Source: WYZ-LMO2 sp038731605 | Lineage (GTDB): Archaea; Halobacteriota; Archaeoglobi; Archaeoglobales; Archaeoglobaceae | NCBI GenBank assembly: GCA_038731605.1 | Contig: JAVYQP010000005.1 | Coordinates: forward strand, 33,229-97,228 | Length of the DNA stretch: 64,000 bases | Reading direction: 5' to 3' | Part shown: positions 42,044 through 48,736 of the stretch, piece after piece | Numbering within the stretch: the first letter of the stretch is position 1 | Layout: each line of letters starts with the position of its first letter | Made by a program: the position numbers and the translations under genes | Notes under the pieces: generated by a model | What the model saw: only the letters and a program-made list of their open reading frames with translations | What the model was told of the DNA's origin: nothing | Database searches by the model: none

Positions 42044-42568
42044 ATGGGCGAGGAGTTCTTGAGAATTATAAAGACACGCAGAAGCATAAGGAGGTATTCT
42101 GGGAAGGAGATCTCGGAAGGGGAGATAAGGAAGATCCTCGAATGCGCAATGCAAGCACCCTCTGCTGGGAACGAACAGCCGTGGCACTTCATCGTTGTCA
42201 GAGACAAAGCCAAGCTGAGGGAATTGAGCGAAATCCATCCTTATGGCAAGATGCTTTCAGAAGCTTCAGCTGCGATCGTTGTGTGTTGCGATCCAAAGCT
42301 CTCGAAATACGGTCTGCCGATGTGGATCCAAGACTGCAGTGCGTCAACGCAAAACATATTGCTCGCCGCAAGAGCCCTTGGCATAGGCTCGTGCTGGCTT
42401 GGAGTTTACCCGAACGAGTCGAGGATGAAGCCAATCGCAAAAGCCCTTGGAGTTCCAGATGACATAGTTGTCTTCAGCGTTGTCTCGCTCGGCTACCCGA
42501 GGAGCGAAGACGAGTTCTTCGAGGCGGAGAGGTTTAAAGAAGATAGAATCCACTACGAGAGATGGTGA
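42044..42568 (+). CDS. Nitroreductase-family flavoprotein
   Basis: About 174 residues from ATG 42044 (MGEEFLRIIKTRRSIRRYSG). FMN-binding features: RRSIRRYS, MQAPSAGNEQPWHFIVV, SASTQNILLAARALGIGSCWL. It is a short, dimeric NAD(P)H-dependent oxidoreductase type; the substrate is unknown. The 3' end overlaps the convergent aminotransferase by 16 bases. Confidence 0.82.
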   Translation: MGEEFLRIIKTRRSIRRYSGKEISEGEIRKILECAMQAPSAGNEQPWHFIVVRDKAKLRELSEIHPYGKMLSEASAAIVVCCDPKLSKYGLPMWIQDCSASTQNILLAARALGIGSCWLGVYPNESRMKPIAKALGVPDDIVVFSVVSLGYPRSEDEFFEAERFKEDRIHYERW

Positions 42569-43695
42569 AGGAAGCGCTCAAGCCTTCGCAGAAACTCCGA
42601 GATTCTCTCCCTCGACGTTGCGTAGCTTAAGCGAACCCAGTTCCTAAAAGACACGCCGAAAGCCGAGCCTGGAGTTAGTGCGACAAACTCCTTCTTTAAG
42701 AACTCTTCGCAGAACTCGTCGCTGTCCCTTCCGACGTTCATGAAGATGTAAAACGCACCCTTCGGCGGAGCATAGCGAATCCCGAGCTCGTCGAGCTTCT
42801 CCATGATCATGTCTCTCCTTGCCCTGAACTCGGAGACCATTTGTTTTAGGAAACTATCATCACTTTTTAAAGCCTCGATTGCTGCGTATTGAACGAATGA
42901 AGTCGGATGGCTCACGGAATGCGATTGAATTATGTTCATCTTCTCTATTATCCACTTCGGCGCAACAGCGTAGCCAATTCTCCATCCGGTCATCGAGTAT
43001 GTTTTCGAGAATCCGTTTATCGTTATCGTTCTCTCGAACATACCATCGAAGCTCGCAAGGCTGTAATGTTTGCCTTCGAAGATGATCTTCTCGTAGATCT
43101 CATCGGACATGACGAAGATATCCCTCTCAACCGCAATGTCCCGGATCTTCTTCAGGAATTCCTTGCTGTAAACTACGCCGAGCGGGTTGCTCGGGGTGTT
43201 GACTACGATCATCCTCGTTCTTGGGGTTACGTAATCCTCGATTGGAGCGTCGTTGAAGTCTTCGGTGTGTGGAACCCAAACTACTTTCCCGCCAGCCATA
43301 AGGACGCAGGCTTCGTAGCTAACCCAAGAGGGGTCTAAGAGAATAACCTCGTCGCCCTCATCGATCAGAGCCATGATTGCTTCGTAGATCGCAAACTTTG
43401 CCCCAGGGGTTACGATTACGTTGTCTGCGGTTGCATCAATGCCGTTCTCTCTCCTCATCTTCTCAGCGATCGCATTCAAAAGCTCTGGCACACCTTTTGT
43501 TGGGGTGTAGAAGACTTTACCCTCGCTCATAGCCTTGTATGCGGAGTCTATTATCCTTTGTGGGGTCTTGAAGTCTGGCTCTCCAACGCTCATGTCTACG
43601 ACATCCTTGCCTTCCTTTGCAAGATTTTTTGCGATCGAGGAAATCCTAAGAGTCGCAGAGGGCTTTACGGATTCAACTCTTCTTGCCACCCTCAT
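42553..43695 (-). CDS. Class I aminotransferase (aspartate aminotransferase-like)
   Basis: 380 residues. PLP fold type I: VDMSVGEPDFKTPQRII, YTPTKGVPELLNAIAEKM, VIVTPGAKFAIYEAIMALI, VNTPSNPLGVVYS, FVMSDEIYEKIIFEG, and the Schiff-base lysine in NGFSKTYSMTGWRIGY. The C-terminal Arg is in FRNWVRLSYAT. Most like archaeal aspartate aminotransferases; the exact specificity is not decidable here. It overlaps the end of ribH by 23 bases. Confidence 0.88.
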   Translation of the reverse strand: MRVARRVESVKPSATLRISSIAKNLAKEGKDVVDMSVGEPDFKTPQRIIDSAYKAMSEGKVFYTPTKGVPELLNAIAEKMRRENGIDATADNVIVTPGAKFAIYEAIMALIDEGDEVILLDPSWVSYEACVLMAGGKVVWVPHTEDFNDAPIEDYVTPRTRMIVVNTPSNPLGVVYSKEFLKKIRDIAVERDIFVMSDEIYEKIIFEGKHYSLASFDGMFERTITINGFSKTYSMTGWRIGYAVAPKWIIEKMNIIQSHSVSHPTSFVQYAAIEALKSDDSFLKQMVSEFRARRDMIMEKLDELGIRYAPPKGAFYIFMNVGRDSDEFCEEFLKKEFVALTPGSAFGVSFRNWVRLSYATSRERISEFLRRLERFLHHLS

Positions 43696-44107
43696 ACTCT
43701 CTGAGCCTCTTTACAAGCTTCACTGCCGCCTCGACTGCACGCTTTGCATAATCGACTCGCTCAGCAGCGGCGATCCTTCCCATTCCGGGACCGCTGATTC
43801 CCAACGTCACAGGTTTCCCATACTCGATGCTGAGATCCATGATCTTCCTCGCAGAGTGTTGTGCAACGATCTCGTCGTGCTCTGTTTCGCCCTCGATCAC
43901 GCAACCGATCGCAACAACAGCGTCGACGTTGCCCTTTTCCAACATTTTCTTCACCGCAATTGGGATGTCAAAGGTTCCCGGGACTCGGATCGTTTCGCTG
44001 ACTTCAGCTCCAAGGAATTCCGCATGCTCTCTTGCAAGGATCTCCATCATGTATGTTATGTCCCTGTTGAACTCCGAAACGACAAAGCCCAACTTTATCT
44101 TTTCCAT
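43673..44107 (-). CDS. ribH: 6,7-dimethyl-8-ribityllumazine synthase
   Basis: 144 residues, the archaeal length. Family motifs: LGFVVSEFNRDITYMME, VPGTFDIPIAVKKML, AIGCVIEGETEHDEIVAQ, and TLGISGPGMGRIAAAERVDY. It makes the penultimate intermediate of riboflavin; flavins and F420 are in demand in this organism. The ATG at 44107 has GGTGATC upstream and a TATA block at 44126-44136. Confidence 0.92.
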   Translation of the reverse strand: MEKIKLGFVVSEFNRDITYMMEILAREHAEFLGAEVSETIRVPGTFDIPIAVKKMLEKGNVDAVVAIGCVIEGETEHDEIVAQHSARKIMDLSIEYGKPVTLGISGPGMGRIAAAERVDYAKRAVEAAVKLVKRLREYEGGKKS

Positions 44108-44125
44108 GCAACACGATCACCTAAG

Positions 44126-44136
44126 CTTTTTAATAC
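44126..44136. promoter_or_regulatory. Shared bidirectional TATA element of ribH and the cupin gene
   Basis: CTTTTTAATAC (plus) and GTATTAAAAAG (minus) are the same 11 bases. The centre is 25 bases from the cupin ATG 44156 and 24 from the ribH ATG 44107, so one element could drive both leaderless messages. Confidence 0.5.
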
Positions 44137-44155
44137 TTCTCGTCAAGTTGTCTCG

Positions 44156-44488
44156 ATGAAACTCGAGAACCTTTGCTGGGAAGATAAGGGAGTCTATAGG
44201 GTTGCGAAGGGCTTTGAGCTGTCGAAAGATTGCTTTACGCAGATCGTGGAGGTGAAGCCGAAGAAAGAGGTGGGTAAGCACTACCACGAGAAGCAGACGG
44301 AGATCTTTGCAATTTTAAGCGGTGAAGCGATCTTCGGCATCGGAGACAAGGTTTACAACGCAAGGACTGGCGATATCTTCATTTGTAAACCGAAAGAGAG
44401 ACACTGGGTCAAGAACTATAGCAACGAGCCCTTTAGGATCTTGGTTTTTAAATACAACTACGCAGAAAACGACATCTTCTGGGAATGA
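44156..44488 (+). CDS. Small cupin-domain protein
   Basis: 110 residues from ATG 44156 (MKLENLCWEDKGVYRV); the long upstream extension of the frame only shadows ribH and the aminotransferase. Cupin motif 1 is GKHYHEKQTEIFAILSGEA with metal-binding His, motif 2 GDIFICKPKERHWVKNYS. Function is unknown; the position in front of a histidine kinase with a 4-base overlap suggests a sensory role. Confidence 0.8.
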   Translation: MKLENLCWEDKGVYRVAKGFELSKDCFTQIVEVKPKKEVGKHYHEKQTEIFAILSGEAIFGIGDKVYNARTGDIFICKPKERHWVKNYSNEPFRILVFKYNYAENDIFWE

Positions 44489-45519
44489 GCTCGGAAGAGT
44501 TTCTCAAGGTTCTGATCTCGAGCATTGCAGATCTCATCGTAACCGTTGATAGAGATGGGAGGATTATCTACGCAAGTCCTCAGGCTTTGAGGGTAGTCGG
44601 GATCGAAGCCAGCAAACTCCTTGGAGAAAACGTGTGGAAGATACCAACTTTGAAGGATCCCGGGAGAATGGAGGAATTCTTCATAAAACTGAGGCTCGGG
44701 AAATTCTCTAAGAGGGGAGAAATTGCGGAAATTCAGCGGGAAAATGAAACTACTTATCTGCAAATCTACGCAACCCCGCTCAGCGACCTTTCTGGTTTTG
44801 TCCTCGTTTTTCGCGATGTTACGCCATTGGTTGATGCATATCGGAAAATAGAGGAGTTAAACGAAGTTCTTAGGCTGATGAACAAAATTTTACGCCACGA
44901 TGTGCTAAACAAGCTTGCAATCGCTCGCGGTTACCTTGAGATCTCGCTCGAAACCCTTGAGAAAGAAAAGACCGAAAAAGCGCTCAAAGCCATTGATAAT
45001 GCGGTCGAGATAATCGGCAGAACGAGGGATCTCGAAAGATCTCTCGTAGAGAGTGAGGTTAAGGCTGTAGACTTGAGGAAAGTCGTTGAAGAGGTTTCAG
45101 AGAACGTTCGAAAGCTTGGAGTGGATGTTGAAATCGAGGGCGATGCGATAGTTTTCGCAGACAACGCAATTTATTCGGTGGTCGACAACGTAATGAGCAA
45201 CGCTGTAAAGCACGGTGAGGCTACGAGGATAAACGTGAAAATCGAGAAAGAAGGTGAGTTTTGCAAGCTCACAATCGCTGACAATGGGAAAGGTTTGCCC
45301 ATGCAGTTCGCAGACAAGCTTTTCACAGAGGGCTTTAGCTATGGGAAAAGCGCTGGCAGTGGGCTTGGGCTTTACATCGTGAAGAGGGTCGTGCAGAGAT
45401 ACGGCGGGAGTGTTAAGGCTTACAACAAAGGGGGAGCGGTCTTTGAGATTTTTCTAAGAACACCAAAAACCCCAACTCAAAGAAATAACAAGCCAGGGCC
45501 CGGATTTGAACCGGGGTAA
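44485..45519 (+). CDS. PAS-domain histidine kinase
   Basis: 344 residues, no membrane segment, so a soluble sensor. PAS domain residues 5-115 (IADLIVTVDRDGRIIYASPQ). H-box LRHDVLNKL with His138. ATPase motifs: DNVMSNAVKH (N-box), IADNGKGLP (G1), GSGLGLYIVKRVV (G2). No receiver domain or response regulator is adjacent. The stop codon and last nine codons (45491-45519) lie inside the tRNA-Cys gene of the other strand, giving the tail KPGPGFEPG. Confidence 0.87.
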   Translation: MSSEEFLKVLISSIADLIVTVDRDGRIIYASPQALRVVGIEASKLLGENVWKIPTLKDPGRMEEFFIKLRLGKFSKRGEIAEIQRENETTYLQIYATPLSDLSGFVLVFRDVTPLVDAYRKIEELNEVLRLMNKILRHDVLNKLAIARGYLEISLETLEKEKTEKALKAIDNAVEIIGRTRDLERSLVESEVKAVDLRKVVEEVSENVRKLGVDVEIEGDAIVFADNAIYSVVDNVMSNAVKHGEATRINVKIEKEGEFCKLTIADNGKGLPMQFADKLFTEGFSYGKSAGSGLGLYIVKRVVQRYGGSVKAYNKGGAVFEIFLRTPKTPTQRNNKPGPGFEPG

Positions 45520-45562
45520 GCGGATCTGCAGTCCGCCGCATTTGCCCCTCTGCCACCCTGGC
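45491..45562 (-). tRNA. tRNA-Cys (anticodon GCA)
   Basis: 72 nt on the minus strand. Acceptor GCCAGGG pairs with CCCTGGC, discriminator U as usual for tRNA-Cys. Anticodon stem GCGGA/TCCGC encloses CTGCAGA, anticodon GCA. A TATA-like TTTAAATTTTAAGG at 45579-45590 lies 24 bases upstream. The 3' 29 bases overlap the histidine kinase coding end. Confidence 0.94.
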
Positions 45563-45638
45563 TCAACTCTTCTTCGCCTTAAAATTTAAAAAACTTTTGG
45601 TTTGGTAAGGGATTTTAAGCCAAGCACAGCTAAGGTTT

Positions 45639-46556
45639 GTGGACGCTGTGAAGTGCGATGACGTTTGGATGATCTACAGATCTCTTTTCTCTAAAAAAGT
45701 AGCCCTCAAAGGAGTCAACCTTAGAATTCCGAAAGGAGAAATATTCGGACTCCTCGGACCAAACGGCGCTGGCAAGACGACGTTGGTTTCGATAATGGCG
45801 ACACTGCTGAGACAGACGAGAGGAGAAGTAGAAGTGCTCGGGCTCGACTCGCTGAAAGATGCAAAGGAGATTCGGAAGAGGATAAACATCGCAAGCGGGA
45901 ACCCAAATTTGATCTGGAGCCTCACAGTTTACGAAAACCTTCGCTACTACGCAATGCTCTACGGAATCAGGGATCGAAGGATCGTTGAAAATCTGATAAA
46001 GGACTTCGAGCTCGAGGAGTTTAGGAACGTGGAGTTCAACAGGCTGTCGACGGGGAACAAGCAGAAACTAATTCTTGCGAGAGCCTTTATAAACGATCCA
46101 GAGCTCGTTTTTCTCGACGAGCCAACAAAAGGACTCGATCCGCCAATCGCAAGGAGACTGAGGGAGAAGATACTCACAATGCAAAGGGAGAGGGGAATAA
46201 CGGTCGTTCTTACGACGCACTACATGAGCGAAGCTGAGATGCTCTGCAAGAAAATAGCGTTCATAAACCACGGCGAAATAGTTGCGGAGGGGACGAAGGA
46301 AGAACTCAAGCAGATGCTCAGGATGAGGGACAAGATAACGATCGACGTCGACGCAGAAATCCCGGAGCAGAAGTTTCGAAACTTTGAAGGTGTTTTTATG
46401 GTGGAGAGAGATGGAAAAAGCTACACATTTTACGTGGACAGCGTTGAAAAGAGGCTTTGGGACATCGCAAAGGAAGTTGCGAACTACGGAAGGATTAGGA
46501 ATGTAACGGTGAGAGAAGTCGACCTGGAGGATGTCTTCAATGAGCTTGCAAAGTGA
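45639..46556 (+). CDS. ABC transporter ATPase (DrrA/NatA type)
   Basis: 305 residues from GTG 45639, with TTTTAAG at 45613-45619 about 23 bases upstream. Walker A GLLGPNGAGKTTLVS, signature LSTGNKQKL, Walker B ELVFLDEPTKGLDPP, H-loop LTTHYMSEAE. The C-terminal 80 residues are the extension typical of daunorubicin-type exporters. It partners the ABC-2 permease that overlaps it by 17 bases. The exported molecule is unknown. Confidence 0.88.
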   Translation: MDAVKCDDVWMIYRSLFSKKVALKGVNLRIPKGEIFGLLGPNGAGKTTLVSIMATLLRQTRGEVEVLGLDSLKDAKEIRKRINIASGNPNLIWSLTVYENLRYYAMLYGIRDRRIVENLIKDFELEEFRNVEFNRLSTGNKQKLILARAFINDPELVFLDEPTKGLDPPIARRLREKILTMQRERGITVVLTTHYMSEAEMLCKKIAFINHGEIVAEGTKEELKQMLRMRDKITIDVDAEIPEQKFRNFEGVFMVERDGKSYTFYVDSVEKRLWDIAKEVANYGRIRNVTVREVDLEDVFNELAK

Positions 46557-47331
46557 AATCTACAAGACGCTCGGATTCACGTATCGAAACTTCATAATCA
46601 CGAAGAGGAACTTCTTCACGATCTTCGAGACCCTTTTTTGGCCAGTCATAGGGCTTATCTCAGTTGGACTAATGGGCGCATATCTCGAGCTCAGCGAGGA
46701 ACAGTTTGCATTCATTCTCATCGGTGCTGTAACCCTAAGCGTCCTCCAAGTCTCGCAACTCGACGTCGCTTACGTTTTACTCTTTGACATCTGGAGCAAG
46801 AGCGTTCGCTACACGTTTGCAACTCCAATAAGCGCATGGAACATGATCCTCGGTTCATGGCTCTTCGGGGTTTTCAGGGGGCTTGTTGCGTTCTCGATTC
46901 TATTCGTTGCGAGCGAAGTTCTGTTTCGAGTCAACATTCTGATATCTCTGCCTTGGCTACTTCTGTTCCTGTTCGGAGTATTTCTCTCTGCGATGATCAT
47001 CGGAGTTATTACCTGCTCTTTGCTCTTAATCTTCGGCTACCGTGCCGAGATCTTTGCATGGACACTTTCGGCGATCTTCATGCTCATCTGCGGAATCTAC
47101 TACCCAGTTTCGATGCTCCCTGAAGTGATCAGAGCAGTCTCGTATGCAATCCCATTGACGCATTTTCTCGAGTTCTATCGTAGCTTCTACGGCTTCGAAA
47201 CGAGCTTCGAGAACCCATTGCTGATTGGCTACACGCTGTCCTTCTTTGCACTTGCGGTCTTGGTTGCACTATACCTCTGGGCATTCGAGAGGGCAAGGAG
47301 AAGGGGAACGATAACGCAGTTCTCCGAGTAG
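46540..47331 (+). CDS. ABC-2 type permease
   Basis: About 263 residues from ATG 46540 (MSLQSEIYKTLGFTYRNFII); three codons earlier is also open. Six membrane segments with the ABC-2 pattern: a cytoplasmic N-terminal amphipathic stretch, then helices, and the MLICGIYYPVSMLPEVIRAV block near helix 5 that marks drug or lipid exporters of this class. It forms the channel for the ATPase encoded upstream. Confidence 0.82.
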   Translation: MSLQSEIYKTLGFTYRNFIITKRNFFTIFETLFWPVIGLISVGLMGAYLELSEEQFAFILIGAVTLSVLQVSQLDVAYVLLFDIWSKSVRYTFATPISAWNMILGSWLFGVFRGLVAFSILFVASEVLFRVNILISLPWLLLFLFGVFLSAMIIGVITCSLLLIFGYRAEIFAWTLSAIFMLICGIYYPVSMLPEVIRAVSYAIPLTHFLEFYRSFYGFETSFENPLLIGYTLSFFALAVLVALYLWAFERARRRGTITQFSE

Positions 47332-47372
47332 TCTAAGCTCGGCTCAGGGGTAACAAAGCAATTTTATTTTGC

Positions 47373-48050
47373 TCATTTTTCAGATCGGAAAAAAGACCTA
47401 TAAAACATCTCCGCCTTTAGCCTGTATTTTGGATAGAGCTCTTCTCCTTGCTTGAGCATAAGCCTTAGAGTTTCGGACTCAGAAAACCAATCCCTCATCA
47501 TCTGTAAGGTGATCTCTATGTGGAACTGTAAAGCATAGGAGTCTCCGTATTTGAAAGCTTGTTCTGGGAAGAGCTCCGAGGAAGCCAATCTAACAGCTCC
47601 ATGGGGTAAATCGTAGGTATCTCCATGCCATTGGAAAACGGTAGCCTTGCCCGATGGTTCAAGGATTGTTTTAAAGACATCATCTTTCATTCCCTCAGGA
47701 GTCGCTTTGATCTCAGACCATCCAATTTCCTTAGCCTTGCTGGGATAAACCCTTGAACCAAGGACATGGGCAAAGAGCTGGGCACCGAGACATATGCCAA
47801 GGATTTTAATCCCCTTATCCAAAGCCTTTTCCATAGCCAACGAAACATCCTTGAGGAACGGATATTTATCCATCTCGTAAACCCCCATGGGGCCTCCGAG
47901 GACAACTAAGTATTCATGCTCGTCGAGTGGAGGTATTTTCTCTCCGAGGGCTACTTCTACTACCTTATACTCTGCAGATCTTTGCCTCAAAAACTCTTCC
48001 AACGTGCCAGGTCCCTCAAGGGGAGAGTTCTTTAGGATCAGGACTCTCAT
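47373..48050 (-). CDS. Class I glutamine amidotransferase-like protein
   Basis: 225 residues. Triad motifs: LVVLGGPMGVYEMDKYPFL, the nucleophile GICLGAQLFAHVLG, and the His-Glu pair in LQFHIEITLQMM. It is close to stand-alone GMP synthase-like amidotransferases, whose acceptor substrate is usually not known. TATA GATTATAACG about 31 bases upstream and a GGGAG site before ATG 48050. No synthetase partner is adjacent. Confidence 0.83.
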   Translation of the reverse strand: MRVLILKNSPLEGPGTLEEFLRQRSAEYKVVEVALGEKIPPLDEHEYLVVLGGPMGVYEMDKYPFLKDVSLAMEKALDKGIKILGICLGAQLFAHVLGSRVYPSKAKEIGWSEIKATPEGMKDDVFKTILEPSGKATVFQWHGDTYDLPHGAVRLASSELFPEQAFKYGDSYALQFHIEITLQMMRDWFSESETLRLMLKQGEELYPKYRLKAEMFYRSFFRSEK

Positions 48051-48250
48051 GGCATAGCTCCCTATCTGCGCACGTTATAATCCTTTTCGTCGTGCTCTCG
48101 TGGACTTCTGATTTTCGAAGTTGTAAAGAGAAGCTCAGTCTTAGGAGACGAAGAAGAGGAGATTGAAAAACGAGAAGGATCTTGGATGAACTTGTTGCGA
48201 AATTTGGAAGTCAAAGGTTTGAAATCAGACGTATCTTCGAGAACCACAAA

Positions 48251-48262
48251 CTTCATAAATCG
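48251..48262 (+). promoter_or_regulatory. TATA box of tRNA-Leu
   Basis: CTTCATAAATCG is centred about 25 bases before the tRNA 5' end. Confidence 0.45.
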
Positions 48263-48281
48263 TATAGGAAACGAACTTCAA

Positions 48282-48364
48282 GCGGGGGTTGCCGAGCGGT
48301 CAAAGGCGCTGGCTTGAGGGGCCAGTCCCGTAGGGGTTCGAGGGTTCAAATCCCTCCCCCCGCA
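48282..48364 (+). tRNA. tRNA-Leu (anticodon GAG)
   Basis: 83 nt with a long variable arm. Acceptor GCGGGGG pairs with CCCCCGC, discriminator A. Anticodon stem CTGGC/GCCAG encloses TTGAGGG, anticodon GAG. T-arm is GAGGG-TTCAAAT-CCCTC. Confidence 0.94.
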
Positions 48365-48736
48365 TTGTTTTACCATATCTGGTTTCGATTGTTAAAAGGA
48401 AGAGACAAAGACCATTGGAGAGAACGTAATCTCTACTTGCCACCTTGGAGATGGTAGAAGATCGGAAGCAGGGAGCCGAGAAGGTATGAATATCGATTTC
48501 AAAGTTCGTAGTGAAAGAGTATAGGGTTCAAAGGAGAAGAGAATTCTACCCGGACAGAGGAGTAAAGAATCTCAAAGGATAAGAGAAAAGAAGCAATAAC
48601 ATCTACCACATCGAGAGATCGTAGACAAGACCGAAGAAGTTGGAAAAGATTTCGTAATGCTCAGCGCATCATACAGTCTGAGTTTTAGCTCCTAAAACTC
48701 TAACCTTGCTTTTTTAACTTAGCAACTTCGTAAAAG
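48365..48736. other. 372-base convergent region without a recognised gene
   Basis: It lies between tRNA-Leu (plus) and the 3' end of rad50 (minus). The plus strand is purine-rich and unlike the neighbouring genes. Frames are short. 48408-48454 can fold: ACCAT pairs with ATGGT around an inner AGAGA/TCTCT hairpin. It could hold a structured RNA or be degenerate DNA. I see no tRNA, repeat array or transposon end. Confidence 0.35.

Noticed and set aside
43535..44155. Long open frame joined to the cupin gene on the plus strand
   Set aside because: It is the antisense shadow of the aminotransferase and ribH genes; the cupin ATG at 44156 has its own TATA box.
48062..48256. 64-codon minus-strand frame beginning MKFVVLEDTSDF
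   Set aside because: Its start overlaps the tRNA-Leu promoter, there is no ribosome site, and the second half is low-complexity serine-rich sequence.
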